A DNA stretch of 14,972 nt, from contig CALLPZ010000173.1 of assembly GCA_938015405.1 (NCBI GenBank), forward strand, positions 1-14,972, given 5' to 3'. Shown here piece by piece: positions 8,244 through 14,868 of the stretch (its first letter is position 1; every line of letters begins with the position of its first letter). Both the position numbers and the translations under genes were made by a program. A model generated the notes under the pieces. It made no database searches and was not told the DNA's origin. It saw only the letters and a list, made by a program, of their open reading frames with translations. This DNA is from an uncultured Pseudanabaenaceae cyanobacterium (lineage in GTDB: Bacteria; Cyanobacteriota; Cyanobacteriia; PCC-9006; JAAUQQ01).

Positions 8244-8270
8244 TCACAGCTCTTTCAATAGGCCACTTTT
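8244..8270 (-). promoter_or_regulatory. Conserved upstream box of the short TPS gene
   Basis: The minus strand reads AAAAGTGGCCTATTGAAAG and then CTGTGA, 76 bp before the ATG at 8168. It has the same GGCCTATTGAAA core as the box before the CHAT gene and a similar spacing. This supports duplication of promoter/leader and coding sequence together. It lies inside the 158-bp gap behind the DUF928 gene, so each exoprotein gene may have its own promoter. Confidence 0.5.
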
Positions 8271-8326
8271 ATGAACATGATTCATCCCCATAACGCCTGT
8301 TAAAACCAAGAGATGCTGCGAACCCC

Positions 8327-9286
8327 TTAGTGATGAATCGTCGCTTGCTGTAAAGCTTCTAGCTCCCCATCATCCATAACAACGGAGTCAAGGATTATTT
8401 GAGCTGACGAGTGCAGTGAAGTTCCTGAATTTTCTAAACTCAGAGTCAGGGCATCTTGCCAGAGTCCTTGGTCCAGCAACTCAGCCAAGACGGTTGTTTT
8501 CGGCTGGGTGAGAGTCTGACTGGAAGGCGCGACCACTTTCAGCGCAGCTTGAGCAAAGAGGTTACGGGAGGGGCGTTCAGGGTCGCAGAGTAATTCAACC
8601 TGCCAAACGTAATGACCCCCAACGCGCAGTTTGGGAGACTTCGGCAACGCTGATAGTTTTAATAGCGAGATGCCGGCTTTAGCCGTTACAGGATTTTGGG
8701 TAGAGGAGTCGATACTTTTGTGATTGGAAGGGAGGGTGGTCTCTGCCAGAAGCGTCCATTCCTGCTGAGGGTCATTGAGGCTTTCAGAACTAAGACCGTC
8801 CTCAACCTCATAAAGCCTAAAGATAAAAGGATTGGAGCTGCTGTCACGCAAATACCAGGCAAACAGAGGCTGGGTAGACTGGGTTTGTGAAATACCGTCG
8901 AGGGGGGCTAGCAGCATCAGAGCTGGCAAACGATCGCGAACTGCCGAAGGAGCCACTGCTTCACCCGTTTCAGCCATACAGCCGCGGGAGCCTGCAGAAC
9001 GGCCATCGACCTGCGGAGGCTGATCCTCATCGTGGCGAGGAGACCGAAACGGCGGTCGAAACTGGCGCGGTTTACGTGTCGATTGATGTTTCGCGAAGGT
9101 CTCAGCCGGTTCAACCACAGCCGTATTGGCAAATGCTGGTGCACCGACCAGTGTCAACCACCACCCCAGTCCTACGAATAGGCAATATCGACTGAAAGAC
9201 ATGGGTGAAGACTTCATAGAAGAACGCGATCGCATTGAGGAACCATGACTGGCACCCCTCCAAATTTTAGACAAGCTTTTCAACAC
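8327..9286 (-). CDS. Exported DUF928-family protein
   Basis: With the longest frame (GTG at 9286) the product is 319 residues. Residues 29-53 form a good signal peptide (CLFVGLGWWLTLVGAPAFA, cut after AFA53). A basic, proline-rich stretch follows (70-90), then a DUF928-like domain at about 98-255. The features of that domain are RGC (Cys103), LPALMLLAPLDG, QPLFAWYLRD (strand F.WY), GISLLKL, and GGHYVWQVELLCDPERPSRN (Cys234). I believe a domain of this pattern is common in cyanobacteria next to CHAT and CHASE2 genes; its function is unknown. The two cysteines could form a disulfide in the periplasm (inference). Start choice is uncertain: GTG 9286 has a GGA-containing upstream stretch, while ATG codons at 9235, 9217 and 9202 are in frame and the last gives a signal peptide of normal length. 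No clear terminator follows. Confidence 0.8.
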   Translation of the reverse strand: MLKSLSKIWRGASHGSSMRSRSSMKSSPMSFSRYCLFVGLGWWLTLVGAPAFANTAVVEPAETFAKHQSTRKPRQFRPPFRSPRHDEDQPPQVDGRSAGSRGCMAETGEAVAPSAVRDRLPALMLLAPLDGISQTQSTQPLFAWYLRDSSSNPFIFRLYEVEDGLSSESLNDPQQEWTLLAETTLPSNHKSIDSSTQNPVTAKAGISLLKLSALPKSPKLRVGGHYVWQVELLCDPERPSRNLFAQAALKVVAPSSQTLTQPKTTVLAELLDQGLWQDALTLSLENSGTSLHSSAQIILDSVVMDDGELEALQQATIHH

Positions 9287-9666
9287 AATGTTCCGTTCTT
9301 CATAAACTTATGATGTGGATTCCTATTAGTTACTTCAAGACCATTTTAATGATCATTTTTTCCTAGACTTAGAGATTAATTCAACTCAACTATTCAAGCT
9401 TTTAATACATGATGAAACAAATAAACCTCTAGCATCAATCCTGGCCCTCTCCTTAAGTCCCCCCAAGCTTTGGAGGGGCTTTGAGGTTCCCCCCTTCCCC
9501 CAAATTTGGAAGCCAGGGGTCGGGGTAAGGGGCGGATTTCCATGCGTACAAGGGACCTGATCGGTGAACTCTGTCATTTGAATGAAGTCAACGATGCTTT
9601 TCCTCAGCAGATCTCGGTTTCAGGCAACCCGTGAGAGTCTGAGCAACAGAGAACAGGGATGTCCCT
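9287..9666. other. 380-bp intergenic region with a GC-rich palindromic element
   Basis: No credible gene lies here. The short minus-strand frame 9386-9577 reads straight through the palindromic element and looks artefactual. The element at about 9440-9536 is described separately. The AT-rich 120 bp nearest the DUF928 gene (9287-9410) may hold its promoter, but I see no convincing -35/-10 pair. Confidence 0.5.
9440..9536. repeat. GC-rich palindromic intergenic repeat, probably dispersed
   Basis: Outer ends CCTGGC (9440-9445) and GCCAGG (9512-9517) are inverted repeats. Inside is a hairpin at 9459-9478 (CCCCCCAAGCTTTGGAGGGG, one mismatch), then CTTCCCCCAAATTTGGAAG at 9494-9512 around the palindrome CCAAATTTGG (9500-9509), followed by G-rich CCAGGGGTCGGGG. 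Elements of this general look (C-runs, a CAA..TTTGG core, G-runs) are scattered between genes in many cyanobacteria; that is from memory. It lies behind the CHASE2 gene on its strand and may end its transcript. The boundaries are approximate. Confidence 0.6.
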
Positions 9667-11760
9667 CTACTCAAACCTCGGTTGCTTAGGCGATCGCCGC
9701 CAGGGCAAGAATTGCGACTTAGCAACCCAGACCAATTCATCGACGGTGCCTTTATCTGGGGCAGAGGTGCGCCGGAAGCGACCTCTCAATGCTTTGGCTG
9801 CAGCTTGGGCCTGGGCTTGTCTACGGTCTGGCATAGCCTCGTCATGAATGCTCTCACCATCGTGGTAGAGGCCCAAGCGATAGCGATTTCCTTGGCGACC
9901 GCAAATCACGGCCAGTGACGTTGCATTTTGGGTTTGGTGACCGATATGGAGCAACGCTTCCTGCAAAAACTGGCAAAGACCTCGCCGCTCTTCCAAGCCA
10001 AATCGGTCGCCCCGGAGGGGGGAGAAGTCAGGTGGAACGAAATCGGTAATGCAGTCGAGCCCCGGCATCTCTTCCATCAGCACGAGGTTATAAACCTGGT
10101 AGAGAAGCTCCGGCAAGGGTTCTTCTAGGCTCATAAATTCACCGTTGATGTAGAGGAGCGATCGCCGTGACGTCCCCTCATGGCGCATATGCTCATAGAT
10201 GTCACGCAGGGACTGATCTAGCGACCGCAGTTGTCCGCCGACTCGCACCGCATCCAAACTTTCTCGTTGCTCCTCCGCCTGGCGAACCATCCGTGCGAGC
10301 TGCTGCAATGGTCCGTTGTGAATTGCACTGTAGGTTTGCTCCACGCCCAAACGACGCTGGCGCAGCTCAAATTGGGCATCGCGATCAAATAAAGTGGTAG
10401 TGAGTCCAGCGCCTGCGATGGCTAGCAGCATTGGGAAGACCGGCAGCCACCACCCTAGCCATAGGGCAACCACGCAACCTAGGACAACGACGCCGCTAGC
10501 CCCAATTAGGGCAATTAGACTGCCTATGGGAGAGCGAATGACGATGCCAAGGCCAATACCCAGAACTCCAAGCAGCAAAATGGCACCATACTCAATCCCC
10601 TCGGGCCAGACCCGCAGCAGTGGCTGCTGAGCTTGAACGGTTTGAATCATCTGTCGAGTGGCATAGGCGTGATACTCCACGCCATACATCAACGTCGCGA
10701 GGGTTGGGCCAGCATTGTCTGGGCTAACCGGAACCACCCGAGTTTCTCGCAGAGCATTGGTGAATAGGACATCCTTGACGCTGGCAGCAGTCATGCCGAT
10801 CAGGACAACGCGATCGCGCACTTGCTCCGGTTCAAATTGACCACGCAACACCTCGCCAAACGTGAGAAACGGTGGCGGCGATTGCTGATGACAAAAGTTG
10901 AGTAGAAGCTGATTGCCCTGGCTCATGGTTCGAACATAGCCCCCCCACTGGGCCGTCATACGTGGCAAGGCGACAGGGTTGGAGCGTGAGCTAGCCTCTG
11001 TTGGGCGAAACACAATCGGATCGGAGGAGCGCTCTAGCGGATCCATCTGCCAAGGCTGGGAAAGTTGTTGTTCTAAGGGTTGCCCTAAAGATTGTTGCCT
11101 TGGAGATTGCAGATATTGTTGAGTCAAACGCAGGGCGAGGGATTGCTTGAGATTGCCATCCCAATCCCGGGCGAGAAGCAGCGATCGCCGCAGATGTCCA
11201 TCGGCATCCATCACAACATCGACAAAGCCCACGCGATCGCTGGGCAGCTCTGGCGGTGGTGCAACGTTGAGGTTGGGGTCTCCATTGAGACTAACTTCGC
11301 TGGCGATAATGGCTGGCAGCGGAGACGAGGAAGCAGAGGTAGAAGCCGCTGCAGCAGTCGATGCAGAATCTGGGGAAGAGGCTTGGAGCGATCGCTTCAG
11401 CGTGTTGGACCAATCTCCATGGCCAGGCTCTACTGGCAAATCGCGAAATAGATTCAGCCCAATAACGCTAGTTCCAGCAGCACTTAATTGCTGAACCACC
11501 TGATTGAGCGATTGATCATTCACTTGAGCCTCGCCAAAGGCTTGAAGATCGGCTTCAGTAACACCAACAACAACCACAGGCTCACTTTGGCTCGGTATCC
11601 GCGAGCAGTGGCGCGAAACGCGATCGAAGAGCGCTAACTCCGTGAACTGCAGCCCACCGACAAAGCGCGTCACCAGAACCATCGACGTCATCGCCAGCCC
11701 CGGGACCACAACCCCCTGCCATCGATGCGATATTTTTCGCCAGCGCTTTCTCGGATTCAC
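9667..11760 (-). CDS. CHASE2-domain membrane sensor with degenerate histidine-kinase-like C-terminus (697 aa)
   Basis: An N-terminal membrane segment (about 16-34) precedes an extracytoplasmic CHASE2-type sensor (about 37-375). CHASE2-like signs are ELALFDRVSR (41-50), VVVVGVTEADL, VIGLNLFRDLP, DRVGFVDVVMDADGHLRRSLL, LLLNFC, TFGEVLRGQF and DRVVLIGMTAASVKDVLFT (316-334), then GVEYHAYATRQMI. Three membrane helices follow at about 390-408, 411-434 and 437-456. The cytoplasmic part has a phosphoacceptor-like motif, SAIHNGPLQQL with His481, resembling the NarL-partner type (HDGPLQ). The expected ATP-binding boxes are poor: EALLHIGHQTQNA (601-612) could be a relic N-box and no clear G-boxes are seen. 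A Ser/Ala low-complexity insert sits at 127-149 in the sensor. The start is GTG at 11760 with GGA seven bases upstream; it keeps the first membrane helix. It lies upstream of the DUF928 and exoprotein genes on the same strand, suggesting it senses a signal relevant to them. Confidence 0.85.
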   Translation of the reverse strand: MNPRKRWRKISHRWQGVVVPGLAMTSMVLVTRFVGGLQFTELALFDRVSRHCSRIPSQSEPVVVVGVTEADLQAFGEAQVNDQSLNQVVQQLSAAGTSVIGLNLFRDLPVEPGHGDWSNTLKRSLQASSPDSASTAAAASTSASSSPLPAIIASEVSLNGDPNLNVAPPPELPSDRVGFVDVVMDADGHLRRSLLLARDWDGNLKQSLALRLTQQYLQSPRQQSLGQPLEQQLSQPWQMDPLERSSDPIVFRPTEASSRSNPVALPRMTAQWGGYVRTMSQGNQLLLNFCHQQSPPPFLTFGEVLRGQFEPEQVRDRVVLIGMTAASVKDVLFTNALRETRVVPVSPDNAGPTLATLMYGVEYHAYATRQMIQTVQAQQPLLRVWPEGIEYGAILLLGVLGIGLGIVIRSPIGSLIALIGASGVVVLGCVVALWLGWWLPVFPMLLAIAGAGLTTTLFDRDAQFELRQRRLGVEQTYSAIHNGPLQQLARMVRQAEEQRESLDAVRVGGQLRSLDQSLRDIYEHMRHEGTSRRSLLYINGEFMSLEEPLPELLYQVYNLVLMEEMPGLDCITDFVPPDFSPLRGDRFGLEERRGLCQFLQEALLHIGHQTQNATSLAVICGRQGNRYRLGLYHDGESIHDEAMPDRRQAQAQAAAKALRGRFRRTSAPDKGTVDELVWVAKSQFLPWRRSPKQPRFE

Positions 11761-12374
11761 AGCAATTCCATCAATGGTTGGTTAGCTCCTGGTTGATTCA
11801 AATTACCGCAATACTCCAATCGATAATTGATGTCAGTTCAAATTCGACATTGGACAATCGAGCCGAGTAATTTTACTACTCTCAGAGGATTAGAAATGCC
11901 CAAGCCATCTCAATGATAAGAGCAAGATCCTGCCGTCCCCTGGTTGAATGACTGACCTCAATTTATGTCCTACAAAACATCTTCACAACGACATACTTAA
12001 TTGCTTGAATTATAGCCCTGATACTTCCTCAGAAGTCTGAAGCCCAGACAATGATTCACTGAATCATCGCTGAGGAGAACTCAGTGAATCCAGCATTTTC
12101 TGGACCTTGCCCTGGATCTCATTCAGCGAATACTCAGCATTCGGTGTTGGCACAGGAAAATGAAGACAAGCTAAGTCATGATTGCTCTGTTTGCTAGAAA
12201 AGCATCTTGGCATTTTGAGGTTGTGAATTAAATATCAAACAGAATGCTTGAGCATTTCTACACATTGGGATGAGCATGGCATCTTGCAAGGAATCAGCGA
12301 CAAGTCAAATCATGTCTCAAGCTCGTATGCCCATCTCGACCTGAGTCATACAAGATTTACTCGCAAGCTGGAGT
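11761..12374. other. 614-bp intergenic region without a convincing gene
   Basis: This region lies upstream of the CHASE2 gene and downstream of the dehydrogenase gene, both on the minus strand. The open frame at 12248-12529 runs antisense into the dehydrogenase and has low-complexity Pro/Ser content, so it is not credited. It holds the hairpin cluster at 12035-12090 and a small palindrome ATGCTTGAGCAT at 12244-12255. No -35/-10 pair stands out for the CHASE2 gene. Confidence 0.5.
12035..12090. other. Cluster of short, mutually exclusive hairpins
   Basis: GTCTG/CAGAC (12035-12039/12045-12049), ATGATTCA-C-TGAATCAT (12051-12067, perfect 8-bp arms) and CTGAG/CTCAG (12070-12074/12080-12084) stand in a row. 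GATTCACT (12053-12060) is also the exact reverse complement of AGTGAATC (12083-12090), so a long-range stem competes with the local ones. On the minus strand this is about 280 bp upstream of the CHASE2 start. It may be a leader structure, an operator or a decayed repeat. Confidence 0.5.
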
Positions 12375-13247
12375 TTATTCTGCACTCTTCGCCACAGCGG
12401 CAAACAATGCTGAATAATCCATCTCCGCCAACCCCATCGCGATCGCCCGCTCCAAAGTCTTCTCACTGCCCGCCAAAGCACTGGTATCCAGCCCCTCCGC
12501 CTCCTTCAAAAACAACCGCACATCCTTGAGCAAATGCTTCGCCGGGAAATTGGGATTGGCAAAATTTCGATCCACCATCCGATCCAGCTTCTTATCAAAC
12601 GTCGGCGCGTACAGCGCACTCTCCCGCAAAATCCCCATAAAGGCATCCAGGGGCACATTCTGCTTCTGAGCAAAGGCAAGACTCAGGGCAAAGCTATTGG
12701 TCAGTCCTGCAATTAATTGATTCAGCGCCAACTTCAAGGCCATCGCTTGGCCCACTACACCAATATGCTGAGGCGTCTCGCCTAGGTGCTTAAACAGCGG
12801 CAAATATTTCTGGAACTGTTCAGTTGTACCTCCAACCATTAGCAGCAGCGTTCCAGTTTTGACCTGGGGAATACTCCCCAGCACAGGGGCTTCGAGGTAT
12901 TCCGCTCCAGCAGCCGTAACTTCAGCTGCAATGGCCTGGCTCTCACTCGGCCCAATCGTCCCCATCTGAATCACTGCCTTCCCCGCCAACAAACTGCGGC
13001 AATCTTCCGCCAGTAGCGTTTCGCGAATCGCAGCGGCATCACTCAGCATCAAAATAACGCAATCCACCGTCCCCACCAGAGCCGCAGGCGAGCCTGCTAG
13101 GCCAACACCCAACTCTGCCAAGGGCTGCATCTTCGCTGGTGTGCGGTTGTAGATCGTCACCTCCAGCTCTGCTTCATGCAAGCGCTGAGCTAAGGGAGCG
13201 CCCATAAGGCCAGTACCAAGAATGCCGTAGGTTGTGGCCTCTGCCAT
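12375..13247 (-). CDS. NAD(P)-dependent beta-hydroxyacid dehydrogenase (GLYR/3-hydroxyisobutyrate dehydrogenase family)
   Basis: At 290 residues it matches the family length. The N-terminal Rossmann fold has GILGTGLMG (8-16) and NRTPAKM (34-40); an Asn-Arg-Thr after the second strand is typical of NADPH-preferring glyoxylate/succinic-semialdehyde reductase-type members. The substrate-binding loop is EAPVLGSIPQVKTGTLLLMVGG (119-140), where the more usual motif begins D-A-P-V-S-G. The catalytic Lys172 lies in GQAMALKLALNQL (166-178), with Asn176 beside it. The C-terminal all-helical domain contains the conserved FPAKHLLKDVRLF. It likely reduces a small aldehyde or keto acid (glyoxylate, succinic semialdehyde) in the cytoplasm; the exact substrate cannot be read from sequence. 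ATG 13247 is supported by AGGAGC eight bases upstream (13255-13260). Its relation to the neighbouring exoprotein genes is probably coincidental. Confidence 0.93.
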   Translation of the reverse strand: MAEATTYGILGTGLMGAPLAQRLHEAELEVTIYNRTPAKMQPLAELGVGLAGSPAALVGTVDCVILMLSDAAAIRETLLAEDCRSLLAGKAVIQMGTIGPSESQAIAAEVTAAGAEYLEAPVLGSIPQVKTGTLLLMVGGTTEQFQKYLPLFKHLGETPQHIGVVGQAMALKLALNQLIAGLTNSFALSLAFAQKQNVPLDAFMGILRESALYAPTFDKKLDRMVDRNFANPNFPAKHLLKDVRLFLKEAEGLDTSALAGSEKTLERAIAMGLAEMDYSALFAAVAKSAE

Positions 13248-13254
13248 GGGGCAA

Positions 13255-13260
13255 GCTCCT
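13255..13260 (-). promoter_or_regulatory. Ribosome binding site of the dehydrogenase
   Basis: The minus strand reads AGGAGC, 7 bases from the ATG at 13247 (13254 to 13248 between). It is the clearest Shine-Dalgarno sequence in the window and fixes this start. Confidence 0.7.
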
Positions 13261-13350
13261 GAAAAAACGAGAGAGATAGCTAAGCCTCAGCATATCAACC
13301 TGGTTTGACTTACAAAGCTGAAGTTTAACGAAGTTGCCTGGGGCGATCGC

Positions 13351-13356
13351 TATGAT
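13351..13356 (+). promoter_or_regulatory. Putative -10 element of the Uma2 gene
   Basis: TATGAT lies directly after a HIP1 site (13343-13350), 33 bases before the preferred ATG at 13390. This would leave a leader of roughly 27 bases. No good -35 sits 17 bases upstream, so the call rests on one hexamer. The 140-bp divergent gap to the dehydrogenase must hold promoters for both genes. Confidence 0.3.
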
Positions 13357-13389
13357 GGTGGTATCGGCGTTTTGAGTGAGCCTCACGCA

Positions 13390-13971
13390 ATGACCGTTGC
13401 CCTAGAACGACTCTCATTCCAAGACTATCTGAGCTACGACGATGGCACAGATACTCACTATGAATTAGTTAATGGAGAACTCGTTGCCATGAGCCTAGGG
13501 ACTGGCAAGCATAGTGCCGTCATGAAATTCTTGGAGAAGAAATTTGACCGAGAAATAGACCGTCTGGATTATGCTTGGACAGCTCTAAGAGCAGACGTTG
13601 GCGTGAGATCACCCCAGCGAGGTAGATGGGATACCTCTCGGATTCCCGATGTCGTAGTTTTGCCAACGGCTCAATGGAAAAGCATGGCCGCACGGGAAGC
13701 GGTGATTGAATTGGATGAACCCGCTCCACTATTGGTCGTTGAAGTCGTCAGCCCTTCCACAGTGAAAACGGACTATCGCTCAAAACGAGCCGAGTACAAC
13801 GTTCTCAACATTGAAGAATATTGGATTGTAGACCCACTCAAAAATTGTGTGACAGTCTGCATGCTTATTGATGGGCTGTACGAATCCACGGAATATACAG
13901 GGGAGCAAGTCGTTGAATCCCAGCGCTTCCCAGAGCTAAAGCTGACTGTTGCCAAAATCTTTGCTGCTTAA
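13390..13971 (+). CDS. Uma2-family (DUF820) endonuclease-fold protein
   Basis: From ATG 13390 the product is 193 residues, normal for the family. It shows the cyanobacterial DUF820 pattern: LSFQDYLSYDDG, YELVNGELVAMS (24-35), GKHSAVMKFL, RIPDVVVL (84-91, Asp87), LLVVEVVSPST (114-124, Glu118), YRSKRAEY (129-136, Lys132) and EEYWIVDP (142-149). The Asp, Glu and Lys match the PD-(D/E)XK nuclease-like active site expected of the fold. The family is highly multiplied in cyanobacterial genomes and its role is not settled; nuclease activity is predicted from fold. An in-frame TTG at 13372 would add six residues, but the ATG fits the usual MT-start of the family. It is a single-gene unit between a divergent dehydrogenase and the exbB gene, with a terminator-like repeat behind it. 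Confidence 0.92.
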   Translation: MTVALERLSFQDYLSYDDGTDTHYELVNGELVAMSLGTGKHSAVMKFLEKKFDREIDRLDYAWTALRADVGVRSPQRGRWDTSRIPDVVVLPTAQWKSMAAREAVIELDEPAPLLVVEVVSPSTVKTDYRSKRAEYNVLNIEEYWIVDPLKNCVTVCMLIDGLYESTEYTGEQVVESQRFPELKLTVAKIFAA

Positions 13972-13991
13972 ATCCATATCCCCAATGCAGT

Positions 13992-14052
13992 CCAGACCTT
14001 GCCCCATAGTCGCTTTTTCGGCCAACCAGTAGGATAGGGACGGTCTGGTTTT
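13992..14052 (+). terminator. Terminator-like inverted repeat after the Uma2 gene
   Basis: CCAGACC (13992-13998) pairs exactly with GGTCTGG (14042-14048), and the stem extends imperfectly inward (TTGCCCCAT against ATAGGGAC). TTTT follows the distal arm (14049-14052). The loop is long for an intrinsic terminator, about 25-30 bases, which lowers confidence. It lies 21 bases after the Uma2 stop and well before exbB. Confidence 0.5.
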
Positions 14053-14064
14053 GAGCACCTAGCT

Positions 14065-14077
14065 GTTATTGAATAAC
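14065..14077 (+). promoter_or_regulatory. Palindrome upstream of exbB, possible operator
   Basis: GTTATT-G-AATAAC is a perfect 6-bp-arm palindrome 41 bases before the exbB start. It overlaps a weak promoter-like pair, TTGAGC (14051-14056) and TAACGA (14074-14079), 17 bases apart. ExbB/ExbD genes are often iron-regulated, so a Fur-type site is possible, but the match to a Fur box is not convincing. Confidence 0.3.
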
Positions 14078-14118
14078 GATTAGGGCTGCTGCACTGTTAG
14101 GGGTGAGTCACTACCGCA

Positions 14119-14781
14119 ATGTCAATTGTGTCTTTATTTCAGGCGGGGGGCATCGTCATGGTGCCGCTGTTGGGGTTTTCGGTCCTGGCGATCGCCCTCA
14201 TCATTGAACGGGGCTTCTTTTGGTCCAGCTTGCTCCAGCGTCAGCCCAAACTCGTCCGCCAAGTCTTTAAGCTCTACCGCGAGAATTCCGGCGAAGCCAT
14301 CAAGCTGCTTAAGAAAAACCCGGATCTGCCCGTCGCTCGCATGTTTATCGCCGCGCTGGAGCTAGAACGCCCCACTCCAGAAGAATTTCGCCTCGCCCTG
14401 GAGAGTGCAGGCCAAGCAGAGCTTCCCCTACTGCGTCAGTTCAGCACCGTCTTCGACACCGTGATCACCACTGCCCCCCTATTTGGGCTACTCGGCACCG
14501 TACTTGGTCTCATTGGCTCCTTTGCCTCACTCCAACTCGGCAGTGGCGATGCAGTGCAAAATGCCGAAGTCACGGGGGGGATCAGCACTGCGCTTGTTTC
14601 CACTGCTGCTGGCCTCGTCGTGGCGATCTCCGTTCTACTCTTTGCCAATCTCTTCCGCAGTCTCTACCGCCGCCAGCGAGCCCTGATGGAAGAATACGGT
14701 GGCCAGCTAGAGCTGCTCTATCGCCACTTTTATTACGATCGCATCGATCTCCCCAAGCCAGAACAAACGAATCGAGCCTGA
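14119..14781 (+). CDS. exbB: ExbB/TolQ/MotA-family proton-channel protein
   Basis: 220 residues with the family's three-helix layout: TM1 about 8-30 (GGIVMVPLLGFSVLAIALIIERG), a cytoplasmic loop with basic and acidic residues (31-110), TM2 about 115-137 (TTAPLFGLLGTVLGLIGSFA) and TM3 about 155-178 (GISTALVSTAAGLVVAISVLLF). The APLFGLLGTVLG and ISTALVSTAAGL stretches are the conserved MotA/TolQ/ExbB core that lines the proton path. In the plasma membrane it would form a complex with the ExbD/TolR protein encoded next, to pass proton-motive force to TonB or a Tol/Pal-type system at the outer membrane. TolQ against ExbB cannot be settled without the rest of the locus. ATG 14119 gives the usual short N-terminus; AGGGGTGAG upstream is a loosely spaced Shine-Dalgarno. 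Confidence 0.92.
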   Translation: MSIVSLFQAGGIVMVPLLGFSVLAIALIIERGFFWSSLLQRQPKLVRQVFKLYRENSGEAIKLLKKNPDLPVARMFIAALELERPTPEEFRLALESAGQAELPLLRQFSTVFDTVITTAPLFGLLGTVLGLIGSFASLQLGSGDAVQNAEVTGGISTALVSTAAGLVVAISVLLFANLFRSLYRRQRALMEEYGGQLELLYRHFYYDRIDLPKPEQTNRA

Positions 14782-14802
14782 TATCACGAGCCTGACATCA
14801 CG
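14774..14802 (+). repeat. 14-bp tandem direct repeat at the exbB stop
   Basis: GAGCCTGATATCAC (14774-14787) is followed at once by GAGCCTGACATCAC (14788-14801), one mismatch apart, then G. The first copy contains the exbB stop codon TGA (14779-14781). It looks like a slippage duplication. Confidence 0.7.
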
Positions 14803-14806
14803 GTTT

Positions 14807-14821
14807 GGACATGGCATGTCC
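14807..14821. other. Perfect short palindrome between exbB and exbD
   Basis: GGACATG-G-CATGTCC has 7-bp arms around one base, in the 87-bp exbB-exbD gap. There is no U-tract, so it is not a terminator by itself; it may stabilise or process the shared transcript, or be an operator. Confidence 0.5.
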
Positions 14822-14868
14822 CGACAGGGCTAAATCCTTTCTGATTCAAAGCAATCCCCCCGCCTCCC

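Noticed and set aside
9386..9577. 63-codon minus-strand open frame
   Set aside because: It reads through the GC-rich palindromic repeat; its Pro/Gly-rich peptide reflects the repeat and it has no family signs or ribosome site.
10394..11494. Several 78-119-codon plus-strand frames opposite the CHASE2 gene
   Set aside because: Arg/Ser/Pro-rich shadow frames of a GC-rich gene; they overlap each other and the CHASE2 frame is clearly real.
11760..11790. Four-codon mini-frame (ATG GAA TTG CTG TGA) overlapping the GTG start of the CHASE2 gene, with AGGAG upstream
   Set aside because: AGGAG is about 14 bases from that ATG, too far for good initiation, and a four-codon frame is expected by chance.
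12248..12529. 93-codon plus-strand open frame
   Set aside because: More than half lies antisense to the dehydrogenase 3' end, with Pro/Ser low complexity; no recognisable domain.
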